This document shows, piece after piece, positions 54,599 to 62,131 of a stretch of DNA of 64,000 nt. Source of the DNA: JAHJDR01 sp964609965. GTDB taxonomy: Bacteria > UBA10199 > JADGCS01. Position 1 is the stretch's first letter. Each line of letters opens with the position of its first letter. The stretch lies in NCBI GenBank assembly GCA_964609965.1, contig CAZSTS010000011.1, positions 1 to 64,000 of the forward strand, given 5' to 3'. Position numbers and translations under genes: made by a program. The notes under the pieces are model-generated. The model was not told the DNA's origin. It worked only from the letters and a program-made list of their open reading frames with translations, and did not search any database.

Positions 54599-55411
54599 TT
54601 AAAGCGCTGTATCTACGTCATAGTTTGCTTGTACAGTTGCATTTTGGTTGTCTGGGTTAATAGCATCACAATCAGCAATGTCTGCTGAATAAGTCACTGT
54701 GGTAAAAGTGCTTGCATCATCCGCTAATTGGCAACCTACAAAGGCTCGATACTCTCCCGCGGTAAAACCAGCAGCAGCAGAAATTGGTTCGAGAATCCAG
54801 AAAGTTTGTCGTATTTGTGAGACCCAAGACTCTTCAGCGGTATCAACACCAGCACCAACTAGACGGTTGTCGAAAGCAAGTAAATCAGCCTGTACATTGG
54901 CTGCGTCTGTTTCTGATATGTCTGCTACATCAAATGTACCATTATAATCAGATCCATAAACACCAATCGAAAAATGCTCAATAATTTGCATAAGAGCCAA
55001 ATCAAAAGCAGCATCAGCCAAGACTTCGTCAGTAATGGTTGTTGCTGTTATGCCTGTTACACCTTCTAGTACTTCAATGGCACTGCGCAAATCAGCCTCA
55101 GTAGCAGTCGCAGGGAGCACTGCAGCTATCTGTTGGAAATTTGAATCAGTACTACTATCTAGATCTATGATACCTTCGGCAAGATTAAAGTAATCCATAC
55201 CGCTTCTTGCAAAATAGGCACTTGCCAAAACTCGAGCGGCCTCAGCATTGGCAGCATCTGCATCAACCACTATGGTTGCTTTGGTGATAGCCTCTGTGTA
55301 GTTACCTTTATCTAAGGCAAATTTAGCTGCCTCGAGATTGCTCGTTCCAGATGTTGCACAGCCATATAAAAATACCGTGAATAGAATTAAGATAATGTTG
55401 ATTTTTCTCAC
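54599..55411 (-). CDS. TPR-like lipoprotein
   Basis: A 270-residue lipoprotein. Translation appears to begin at a GTG (55411) behind AGAGGGGG. The signal peptide ends LYGC (Cys18). Residues 20-70 look like a tetratricopeptide pair (AKFALDKGNYTEAITKATIVV, ANAEAARVLASAYFARS). The rest is Ala- and Asp-rich and acidic. It probably sits on the periplasmic side of the outer membrane and, being co-transcribed with a barrel protein gene, may assist it. No specific family is recognised. Confidence 0.7.
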   Translation of the reverse strand: MRKINIILILFTVFLYGCATSGTSNLEAAKFALDKGNYTEAITKATIVVDADAANAEAARVLASAYFARSGMDYFNLAEGIIDLDSSTDSNFQQIAAVLPATATEADLRSAIEVLEGVTGITATTITDEVLADAAFDLALMQIIEHFSIGVYGSDYNGTFDVADISETDAANVQADLLAFDNRLVGAGVDTAEESWVSQIRQTFWILEPISAAAGFTAGEYRAFVGCQLADDASTFTTVTYSADIADCDAINPDNQNATVQANYDVDTAL

Positions 55412-55558
55412 ATTAACCCCCTCTAAAATTAAACTAAAACTAAACTATATATGAAAAAATATTTAATTCAGTTTTTCTAATAATACCAGTATAATTTTGT
55501 ATTTATATCAACTAGATAATACCTCATCAGCTTTTGAGCCCAAAATACCTTAGCAAGC

Positions 55559-55633
55559 TATGAAAAATCAATTTAGGTCAACTCGTCCTCCGTAGTCAGC
55601 CCAGGCGGACGAAGGAGGATTGATTTTTTCATA
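55559..55633. repeat. Nested palindromic repeat (hairpin element)
   Basis: Outer arms tatgaaaaatcaat (55559-55572) and attgattttttcata (55619-55633) enclose an inner imperfect hairpin: cctccgtagtc pairs roughly with ggacgaaggagg. The G/C-rich core differs sharply from its AT-rich surroundings, suggesting a mobile or dispersed palindromic element. A stretch 15 bases beyond (aaaaagattaatt...) weakly resembles the arm of the 15.8-kb inverted repeat. Confidence 0.65.
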
Positions 55634-55673
55634 AAGGCGCCCTAAAAAGATTAATTCTGAAAGCTAATAAATT

Positions 55674-56555
55674 ATGAAACAAAAAAATATTTTACAAATA
55701 GGCATTCCTAAAGGGAGTCTACAAGAAGCTACATTGAGACTTTTTAAAAAAGCTGGTTTTCTCATCGAAGCTAATTCAAGATCTTATTTTCCATCAGTGG
55801 ATGATACAGAGCTCTCACCCATGCTTATCCGAGCCCAAGAAATGGCTAGGTATGTAAGTCTGGGCATCCTTGACTGTGGGCTTACCGGCCGTGACTGGAC
55901 ATTGGAACAAGGCGCTAGCGTTGTTGACGTTGCTGAACTTAAATATGCAAAAGCTGGTCTGAGACCTGTACGATGGGTGATCGCTGTCCCAAACAACTCA
56001 AAAATAAGAAAACTAAAAGACCTTAATGGTAAACGCATAGCCACGGAGCTCGTCGGTTTTACAAAAAAGTATCTCAAACAGAATAAAATCAAAGCTGAAG
56101 TCGAATTTTCTTGGGGGGCAACAGAGGTAAAACCTCCTCTTTTAGCTGATGCAATCGTTGAGCTAACCGAAACAGGCTCATCACTAAAAGCCAATAATTT
56201 ACGCATAGTTAAAACAATCCTGGAGTCAAACACCCTGCTCATTGCCAACAAAAAAGCCTGGAAAAATAAATGGAAACGTCAAAAAATTGAAAACCTCCAC
56301 ATGCTTCTTCAGAGCGCTATCGAAGCCCAAAAAAAGGTAGGTCTTAAGCTCAATGCCCCTGATTCCAAATTAAAAGACATTCTTTCACTCTTACCTGCGC
56401 TCAACAAACCAACCATGGCACCCCTTGCTGGCTCTAAATGGCACAGCATTGAGGTCATTATTGACGAAACCATCGTCCGTGACCTTATTCCTAAACTCAA
56501 AAGAAAAGGCGCCAAAGGAATTATTGAATACCCTTTAAATAAGGTGATATATTAA
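55674..56555 (+). CDS. hisG: ATP phosphoribosyltransferase (long form)
   Basis: A 293-residue enzyme joining ATP and PRPP, the first committed step of histidine synthesis. The start LQIGIPKGSLQEATLRLFKKAG, the GLTGRDWTLEQG segment and ADAIVELTETGSSLKANNLR (PRPP loop) are clear. The C-terminal ACT-like regulatory domain (about 220-293) is present, making this the long, histidine-feedback-inhibited form that does not need HisZ. No other his gene is in the window. It is followed by a repeat tract and ftsY. Confidence 0.95.
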   Translation: MKQKNILQIGIPKGSLQEATLRLFKKAGFLIEANSRSYFPSVDDTELSPMLIRAQEMARYVSLGILDCGLTGRDWTLEQGASVVDVAELKYAKAGLRPVRWVIAVPNNSKIRKLKDLNGKRIATELVGFTKKYLKQNKIKAEVEFSWGATEVKPPLLADAIVELTETGSSLKANNLRIVKTILESNTLLIANKKAWKNKWKRQKIENLHMLLQSAIEAQKKVGLKLNAPDSKLKDILSLLPALNKPTMAPLAGSKWHSIEVIIDETIVRDLIPKLKRKGAKGIIEYPLNKVIY

Positions 56556-56598
56556 TCCTATGGCTCCAAGGCCCTATGGTCTTAAGGACCCTATAATC
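56556..56598. repeat. Degenerate 9-base tandem repeat
   Basis: Nonamer-like units tatggctcc, aaggcccta, tggtcttaa, ggaccctat fill the gap between hisG and ftsY. Confidence 0.65.
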
Positions 56599-56599
56599 G

Positions 56600-57589
56600 A
56601 TGAATCTTTCAATCTATATAAATACAGTTTTTCAATACAAAGAATTTGTTATAGCAGGCATTTTATTACTCGCCTTGGTCTTGATTCTTTTTTTGAGAAG
56701 AAAGAAAAAAAAACCAACCCAACGCCATAAAAAAAACTTTGTAACTTCAATTAAAGCTGCATTACTTGGTTCATCAAAAGAACTTAAGGACATTGTCCCT
56801 GAGCTCGAAGAAATACTTCTCACCGCTGACGTGGGAATAACTGCCACTGAAAAGCTTATTAACAAAATCATAGACGAAACACCTTTAGTTTCAAAAGAGA
56901 ATTTCACTCAACATTTAAAACAAGAAATCAAAAACATCTTGATCCCAAAAGATGAGCTCAGGCTTGATCTCACAAAAAAACCTTATGTCATTTATCTGGC
57001 CGGCGTTAATGGAAGTGGAAAAACAACAACAATCGGCAAATTGGCCTGTCAGTTTAAAAACCAAGGTCAAAAAGTCATGCTCATTGCGGCTGATACTTTT
57101 CGGGCTGCTGCGATTGATCAACTCAAAATATGGGCTGAAAAAAATCAAGTCGCTTTTGTGGGAGGAAAACCTCAGGCCGATCCTTCAAGTGTTATTATAG
57201 ATGGCCTACGTTCTGCAAAAGCAAAAGAAATCGACATTGTGCTCGTGGACACAGCTGGACGCCTTCAGACAAAAACGAACCTCATGAATGAGCTTAAAAA
57301 AATGGTTCGCATGTCAGACAAGGAATTGGGACGAGGTCCTGATCAGATTTTTCTCGTTGTGGATGCTATCACAGGTCAAAACGGTTTTTCTCAGGCAAAA
57401 ATATATTTAGAAGCCATCCCTCTTACTGGTTTTATTCTTACAAAATACGATGCCACAGCCAAAGGAGGAATTATTATTTCTATTGTTGAACAAACAGGCC
57501 TTCCCATCCGCTATGTTGGTTTTGGTGAAGGCGTGAATGATTTAAAGGAATTTGATGCGGAAAAGTTTGTAGAAAAGATATTTGGATAA
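56600..57589 (+). CDS. ftsY: Signal recognition particle receptor FtsY with a membrane anchor
   Basis: A 329-residue SRP GTPase that docks ribosome-SRP complexes at the membrane. The NG domain is complete: G1 AGVNGSGKTTTIGKLA, the DTFRAAAIDQLKIWAE insertion-box region, G3 DTAGRLQTKTNLMNELKKM and G4 TKYDATAKGG. Instead of the acidic A domain of E. coli FtsY, residues about 16-33 are a hydrophobic helix (VIAGILLLALVLILFLRR) followed by a strongly basic patch, so it is probably anchored as a bitopic protein. Confidence 0.95.
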   Translation: MNLSIYINTVFQYKEFVIAGILLLALVLILFLRRKKKKPTQRHKKNFVTSIKAALLGSSKELKDIVPELEEILLTADVGITATEKLINKIIDETPLVSKENFTQHLKQEIKNILIPKDELRLDLTKKPYVIYLAGVNGSGKTTTIGKLACQFKNQGQKVMLIAADTFRAAAIDQLKIWAEKNQVAFVGGKPQADPSSVIIDGLRSAKAKEIDIVLVDTAGRLQTKTNLMNELKKMVRMSDKELGRGPDQIFLVVDAITGQNGFSQAKIYLEAIPLTGFILTKYDATAKGGIIISIVEQTGLPIRYVGFGEGVNDLKEFDAEKFVEKIFG

Positions 57590-57664
57590 TGTGCAAATCA
57601 ATTACGCCATCAAATAATATTAACCCAACTTGATGTCATCTAGATTTTTGACTATAGGGACCTC

Positions 57665-58060
57665 ATGTTAATCAAACGTCATTTTCACTCTGTTCTTATT
57701 TTATTTCTTATTATTTTCCTCGCCCTCATCATGACAGATTGCGGTGGCAGAAAAACTATCTCTTATAAGAGATCTTTTACAGGCAATGCTTCTTGGTATG
57801 GAAAAAGATTTCATGGAAGAAAAACCGCCAATGGCGAACGTTTTAACATGTATAAAATGACGGCCGCACACAAGAAGCTGCGATTTGGCACGATCCTCTT
57901 GGTAACCAATTTGAAAAACGGCAAATCTGTGAAAGTGCGTGTAAATGACAGGGGGCCTTATGCTCGAGGCCGAGTGCTTGACCTGTCCTATGCAGCAGCC
58001 AAAAGACTGGGCTTTATCCAGAGTGGCCATACAAGAGTAAGGGTAAAAGTCCTTAGATGA
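57665..58060 (+). CDS. rlpA: RlpA-family septal ring protein
   Basis: A 131-residue lipoprotein or exported protein. The signal peptide has a long hydrophobic core and ends MTDC (Cys26; Asp at -1 is unusual). The double-psi beta-barrel domain has ASWYGKRFHGRKTANGE (catalytic region), TAAHKKLRFGTILLVTNL and RVNDRGPYARGRVLDLSYAA, all diagnostic of RlpA lytic transglycosylase, which cleaves denuded glycan at the septum. There is no C-terminal SPOR domain, so septal targeting must differ from E. coli RlpA. Confidence 0.9.
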   Translation: MLIKRHFHSVLILFLIIFLALIMTDCGGRKTISYKRSFTGNASWYGKRFHGRKTANGERFNMYKMTAAHKKLRFGTILLVTNLKNGKSVKVRVNDRGPYARGRVLDLSYAAAKRLGFIQSGHTRVRVKVLR

Positions 58061-58078
58061 AAAAAACAATGATTATCC

Positions 58079-58106
58079 GTAGGGGTACGGCGTGCCGTGC
58101 CCCTAC
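58079..58106. repeat. Long perfect-type palindrome (28 bases)
   Basis: Arms gtaggggtacggc (58079-58091) and gccgtgcccctac (58094-58106) pair over 13 positions with one mismatch or wobble and a two-base loop (gt). It lies just before the histone-fold gene. Its sharply GC-rich nature in an AT-rich gap suggests a dispersed palindromic repeat. Confidence 0.85.
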
Positions 58107-58139
58107 ATCAAACAATGAACTAAAACGAAAGAAGGTATT

Positions 58140-58382
58140 ATGAATTCATTTGAAACCGATAACACCGATAACATGGCGCCTGCTACTACAACAGATTCGT
58201 TTCAGGTAGACACACTTGTTGTTGTCTCCAAGGTCAAAGCCTTTATTAAAGAACAGTCTGGATTTAACACAGGCAAATGCGCCATTGATGCCATCTCACA
58301 AGCTGTGGCTAGAGAATGTGTAAGAGCTATCGAACAAACACGTGAGGCAGGCAGAAAAACAGTGATGGGAAGAGATTTCTAA
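58140..58382 (+). CDS. Bacterial histone-fold protein (HBb/Bd0055-like)
   Basis: An 80-residue protein with an AGAAGG ribosome site. The first 24 residues are acidic/polar and probably disordered. From residue 25 the histone fold is visible: helix alpha1 TLVVVSKVKAFIKEQ, loop 1 SGFNTGK, long helix alpha2 CAIDAISQAVARECVRAIEQTREAG (47-71), loop 2 with the RKTV motif (72-75), and a very short final alpha3 (MGRDF). The GRKTVxxxD(F/I) signature is that of archaeal and bacterial histones such as Bdellovibrio Bd0055. It is expected to bind DNA as a dimer in the nucleoid, though the mode is unknown. The neighbours do not suggest a function. Confidence 0.8.
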   Translation: MNSFETDNTDNMAPATTTDSFQVDTLVVVSKVKAFIKEQSGFNTGKCAIDAISQAVARECVRAIEQTREAGRKTVMGRDF

Positions 58383-58418
58383 TCCCTCTCTCATCACCCA
58401 TCACTCATCGCTCATTAC
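58383..58418. repeat. 8-base tandem repeat
   Basis: Octamers tcatcacc, catcactc, atcgctca, ttac lie between the convergent histone-fold and astB genes, ending at the astB stop. Confidence 0.7.
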
Positions 58419-59767
58419 TTTCTTTGAAACTCATACACAGACCCTAGTTTTAAAATCTGTGTAAGTTCATCTAATGCAGTGCGGCCCTCTAACAAAAGCT
58501 GATAATCAGCCAGATCTTCAGGAATAAGTTTATCACGATAGTGTTTTTCTACCCAAGAAGTGAGTTTTTGATAAAGTTTTTCATTAAAGAGAACAGATTG
58601 GTTTATGCTTTTGAGCTCCTCTTCTGTTAAAACAACCCTAAGCCTTAAACAAGCAGGCCCTCCCCCATTTTTCATACTTTGCCTTAAGCCCAAGTAATGT
58701 ACTTCTGATATTGGATTTTCTGAACTACCCACAATTCTATCAATACATTTTCCTACAATCTTATTCTCCCTACACTCTTCAGGAGCAATCAAGGCCATTT
58801 GAGAATCATTCACATCGACAAGTTGCGAGTTAAACAAAAATGTCTGAACAGCCTCTGATAATGTAACTTCATGAACTCTGACACTCACTAAGCAAAGGTT
58901 TTTTCCACTCACTTTCTTATACTTTTCTTGAAGCTCTCCAACAACCTTCTGAGTGTCTAAAAAAGCCTGCTCATGATAAAGTAAAACATGCTTGTTTCCA
59001 ACAGCAATCATATCATTATGAAAAACCCCGGCATCAATAGCAATGGGACTCTGTTGTGCAAGCACCACATGATTTGGATTCAGACCATGCATTCTCGCAA
59101 TGGTTTGAACGGCCTCATAAGTTTGTCTGGCAGGAAAATATTTGGGCTTAGGCATGGCTTGTCTAAACATGTATTTGCCAAAAACAAAAAACTCCATGCC
59201 AGGCTCCCCGTAAAAAGAACAAAAACGCATGTGATTAGACGCCCCCTCATCACCAAAGGTTTGGCAAGAAGGCAATGCTGGATGATGAACAAAATAACGC
59301 TCGTCATTGAAAACAGCCTTAAAAACCTGCCTGGTTGTTTTACGCTCAAAAGAACGATGAAATTTATTAGAAAGATTGGCTGGAGTAAAATGGGTTTTGC
59401 CATCTTCTGTGTCAACAGAGGGAGATGTTGTCGCTGCATTCGCTGTCCACATCGCCGCAGCAGAAGAACACGCAGACAAGATAGTAGGGTTTTGTTTTGA
59501 AGCCTTGTTGATGACATCTTCATCCGTTCCTGTAAAACCAAGCCTTCTCAAGACAGGAACAGACGGCCTCTCGTGTGGTGGCAAAACAGCCTGTCTAAGG
59601 CCCCTATCAGCTAAAAACTTCATTTTTTTTAACCCCTGTAAGGCAGCTTCTTTTGGATTAGAAAATTCTTCGGTAAAAGTGATAGGAGCAATATTCCCTG
59701 GGGATAATTTACAATAATTATGAGTAGGGCCAACAAGGCCGTCAAAGTTGATTTCGTGGGCTATCAT
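58415..59767 (-). CDS. astB: N-succinylarginine dihydrolase
   Basis: A 450-residue guanidino hydrolase of the AST arginine-degradation pathway, which converts N2-succinylarginine to succinylornithine, ammonia and CO2. The start is taken at 59767 (MIAHEINFDGLVGPTHNY), matching family starts; 12 extra residues upstream are implausible. Clear matches to E. coli AstB are GLVGPTHNYCKLSPGN, PPHERPSVPVLRRLGF and ANLSNKFHRS. The catalytic cysteine is in NGGGPACLRLRV. No astA, astD or astE is seen, so the pathway is incomplete here. It is divergent from rocD. Confidence 0.93.
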   Translation of the reverse strand: MIAHEINFDGLVGPTHNYCKLSPGNIAPITFTEEFSNPKEAALQGLKKMKFLADRGLRQAVLPPHERPSVPVLRRLGFTGTDEDVINKASKQNPTILSACSSAAAMWTANAATTSPSVDTEDGKTHFTPANLSNKFHRSFERKTTRQVFKAVFNDERYFVHHPALPSCQTFGDEGASNHMRFCSFYGEPGMEFFVFGKYMFRQAMPKPKYFPARQTYEAVQTIARMHGLNPNHVVLAQQSPIAIDAGVFHNDMIAVGNKHVLLYHEQAFLDTQKVVGELQEKYKKVSGKNLCLVSVRVHEVTLSEAVQTFLFNSQLVDVNDSQMALIAPEECRENKIVGKCIDRIVGSSENPISEVHYLGLRQSMKNGGGPACLRLRVVLTEEELKSINQSVLFNEKLYQKLTSWVEKHYRDKLIPEDLADYQLLLEGRTALDELTQILKLGSVYEFQRK

Positions 59768-59833
59768 GCGAAATGTATAGCATTTATAATAGATAAATTT
59801 CAAACAACAAGAACCAAAAGCCTAGTAATCTCT

Positions 59834-59866
59834 TGGGATTTGAGATTTGGAATTTGGAATTTTGCC
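59834..59866. repeat. 7-base tandem repeat
   Basis: Heptamers gggattt, gagattt, ggaattt, ggaattt, tgccc lie in the divergent astB-rocD gap. Confidence 0.75.
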
Positions 59867-60000
59867 CAATGAAAGACAGGGCTTTACGTCGAAAATAAGA
59901 TATGATACCCATCCGACACGCCGTTAAATTATAATAGTTATCATGTGGTTTTTTTGACTGAATTTAGTCGATTTTTTTATCAAACAGGGAGGAAAGTAAG

Positions 60001-61203
60001 ATGGATTATAGAAAATACATAGAATTAGAAGATTCCTTTGGGGCTCATAATTACAAACCACTTGATGTGGTTTTAAACAAAGGTGAAGGCATCTGGGTTT
60101 GGGATGTCGAAGGAAAGAAATACATGGATTGCCTGTCTGCCTATTCTGCCGTTAATCAAGGACATTGCCATCCAAAAATCATGGCCGCCATGATCGAACA
60201 AGCAAAAAAACTCACTCTCACTTCCAGAGCTTTTAGAAATGATCAGCTGGGCTTTTTGTATAAAGAATTGTGTGTGATGACAAACTCTCACAAAGTCCTT
60301 CCTATGAACAGCGGAGCTGAAGCGGTCGAAACAGTGATCAAGTCTGTCCGCAAATGGGGATACAAAGTCAAAGGCGTTGAAGAAGATAAGGCCGAAATCA
60401 TTGTTTGCAGCGATAATTTTCATGGACGCACCATAACTATTGTAGGGTTTAGCACAGATAAAACAGCTAGAGATGGGTTTGGTCCTTTTACACCTGGATT
60501 TAAAGTTGTTCCATTTGGAGATGCTGCGGCGGTCGAAGCGGCCATAACACCTAACACGGTTGCCTTTTTAGTCGAGCCCATTCAAGGCGAGGCTGGTGTT
60601 ATCATCCCTCCCAAAGGCTATTTGAAAGAAGTTAAAGACATCTGTCAGAAGAACAATGTAGTTCTCGTCCTAGACGAAATCCAAACCGGCTTAGGCCGAA
60701 CAGGAAAGCTTCTTGCCGAAGAACACGAAGGCATAGAAGCTGATTTGACTCTTGTTGGTAAAGCCTTATCAGGCGGTTTTTATCCTGTTTCTGCTGTGCT
60801 TTCTAACAAAGAAGTCATGGATGTGCTCCAACCTGGAGAGCATGGAAGCACATTTGGCGGCAACCCTCTTGCTTGTGCTGTAGCCAGGGCTGCTCTTAGA
60901 GTATTAAAAGAAGAAAACATGGTGGAAAATGCCGCTGAAATGGGAGCTTATTTTTTAAAGGGACTGGAAAGCATTAACAGCCCACACATTAAAACCATCC
61001 GAGGCAGAGGCCTTATGATTGCTACAGAACTAACGGATGAAGCTGGTGGTGCGAGACGCTTTTGCGAAAAGCTTCAAGAAAAAGGACTTCTTTGTAAAGA
61101 AACTCATGAAAACACCATCAGGTTTGCCCCTCCGCTCACAATCACAAAAGAAGACGTTGATTGGGCGCTAGAAAAAATTGAGTCTGTTTTGACGGGAGAA
61201 TAA
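60001..61203 (+). CDS. rocD: Ornithine aminotransferase
   Basis: A 400-residue class-III PLP transaminase giving glutamate 5-semialdehyde from ornithine and 2-oxoglutarate. The start EDSFGAHNYKPLDVVLNKGEG and the sequence MDCLSAYSAVNQGHCHPKI are specific to ornithine-delta-transaminase. The cofactor aspartate is in VLDEIQTGLGRTG and the lysine in LVGKALSGGFYPVSAV. A strong GGGAGGAAAG site precedes the ATG. ArgD/AstC would be the alternative, but the start motif argues for RocD. It begins an operon with argF. Confidence 0.9.
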   Translation: MDYRKYIELEDSFGAHNYKPLDVVLNKGEGIWVWDVEGKKYMDCLSAYSAVNQGHCHPKIMAAMIEQAKKLTLTSRAFRNDQLGFLYKELCVMTNSHKVLPMNSGAEAVETVIKSVRKWGYKVKGVEEDKAEIIVCSDNFHGRTITIVGFSTDKTARDGFGPFTPGFKVVPFGDAAAVEAAITPNTVAFLVEPIQGEAGVIIPPKGYLKEVKDICQKNNVVLVLDEIQTGLGRTGKLLAEEHEGIEADLTLVGKALSGGFYPVSAVLSNKEVMDVLQPGEHGSTFGGNPLACAVARAALRVLKEENMVENAAEMGAYFLKGLESINSPHIKTIRGRGLMIATELTDEAGGARRFCEKLQEKGLLCKETHENTIRFAPPLTITKEDVDWALEKIESVLTGE

Positions 61204-61204
61204 A

Positions 61205-62119
61205 ATGAAACGTGACTTCTTACACATTACTGATTTTTCCAAAGAAGAAATTCTCGAGGTTTTTGCCCTTGCAGCAAGAACAAAGGCTCGGTTTCAAAAA
61301 AGAGAGGATTACAAACCTTTCAAAGACATGAGCCTGGCCATGATCTTTGCCAAGCCATCTGCAAGAACCCGCATTTCATTTGAAACAGGTTTTTTCAGAC
61401 TAGGGGGTCATGCACTCTTTCTTGGTCCAAACGATATTTCGATAGGAAAAAGAGAGGCCGTAAAAGACATCGCACGAGTTGTGAGCAGATATAACGACAT
61501 CATCATGGCGCGTCTCTTTGATCATGCCCACATCCTAGAGCTTGCCAAACACTCTAGCGTACCTATTGTAAACGGTCTTACTGACTTCAATCATCCCTGT
61601 CAGATCATGGCCGACATGTTTACCATTTTGGAAAAAAGAGGAAATTTAGAAAACTTAAAAATCGCTTACGTAGGCGACGGAAACAACATTGTGCATTCCT
61701 GGCTAAACCTAGCCCAAAGACTTTCTTTTCACTTTGTCTGTGTCTGTCCTAAAGGGTATGAACCAGATCCAGAGCTTGTCAAAAAAGTACAAAGCGCAGG
61801 TCTTTCCACAATAGAGATCAGCCATGATCCCATAACCGGGGTTAAAGATGCTGATGTCGTGTACACAGATGTTTGGGCATCTATGGGTCAGAAGGATGAA
61901 GCAGAAAAAAGGGAAAAACTGTTTCAGGGGTTTCAAATAAATGAAGATCTTATGGCTAAAACAGGCAAAGATTCTTTATTCATGCATTGCCTCCCAGCAG
62001 AACGGGGACGCGAAACCACTGACGCTGTTATGGAATCTAAACAATCAATCGTATTTGATCAGGCAGAAAACAGGATGCATGCGCAAAATGCGATCATGTT
62101 AAAACTTTTGGAAAAATAA
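61205..62119 (+). CDS. argF: Ornithine carbamoyltransferase
   Basis: A 304-residue transferase that forms citrulline from ornithine and carbamoyl phosphate (or works in reverse in degradation). The carbamoyl-phosphate motif is SARTRISFETG, with ADMFTILEK and DFNHPCQIMAD for the ornithine site. The C-terminal HCLPAERG carries the catalytic cysteine. Its length is normal. The start lies one base after the rocD stop (TAAAATG arrangement), and the cyclic-DPG-synthetase-like gene follows after 12 bases. The direction of flux is unclear. Confidence 0.94.
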   Translation: MKRDFLHITDFSKEEILEVFALAARTKARFQKREDYKPFKDMSLAMIFAKPSARTRISFETGFFRLGGHALFLGPNDISIGKREAVKDIARVVSRYNDIIMARLFDHAHILELAKHSSVPIVNGLTDFNHPCQIMADMFTILEKRGNLENLKIAYVGDGNNIVHSWLNLAQRLSFHFVCVCPKGYEPDPELVKKVQSAGLSTIEISHDPITGVKDADVVYTDVWASMGQKDEAEKREKLFQGFQINEDLMAKTGKDSLFMHCLPAERGRETTDAVMESKQSIVFDQAENRMHAQNAIMLKLLEK

Positions 62120-62131
62120 TAGGAGAATAAA

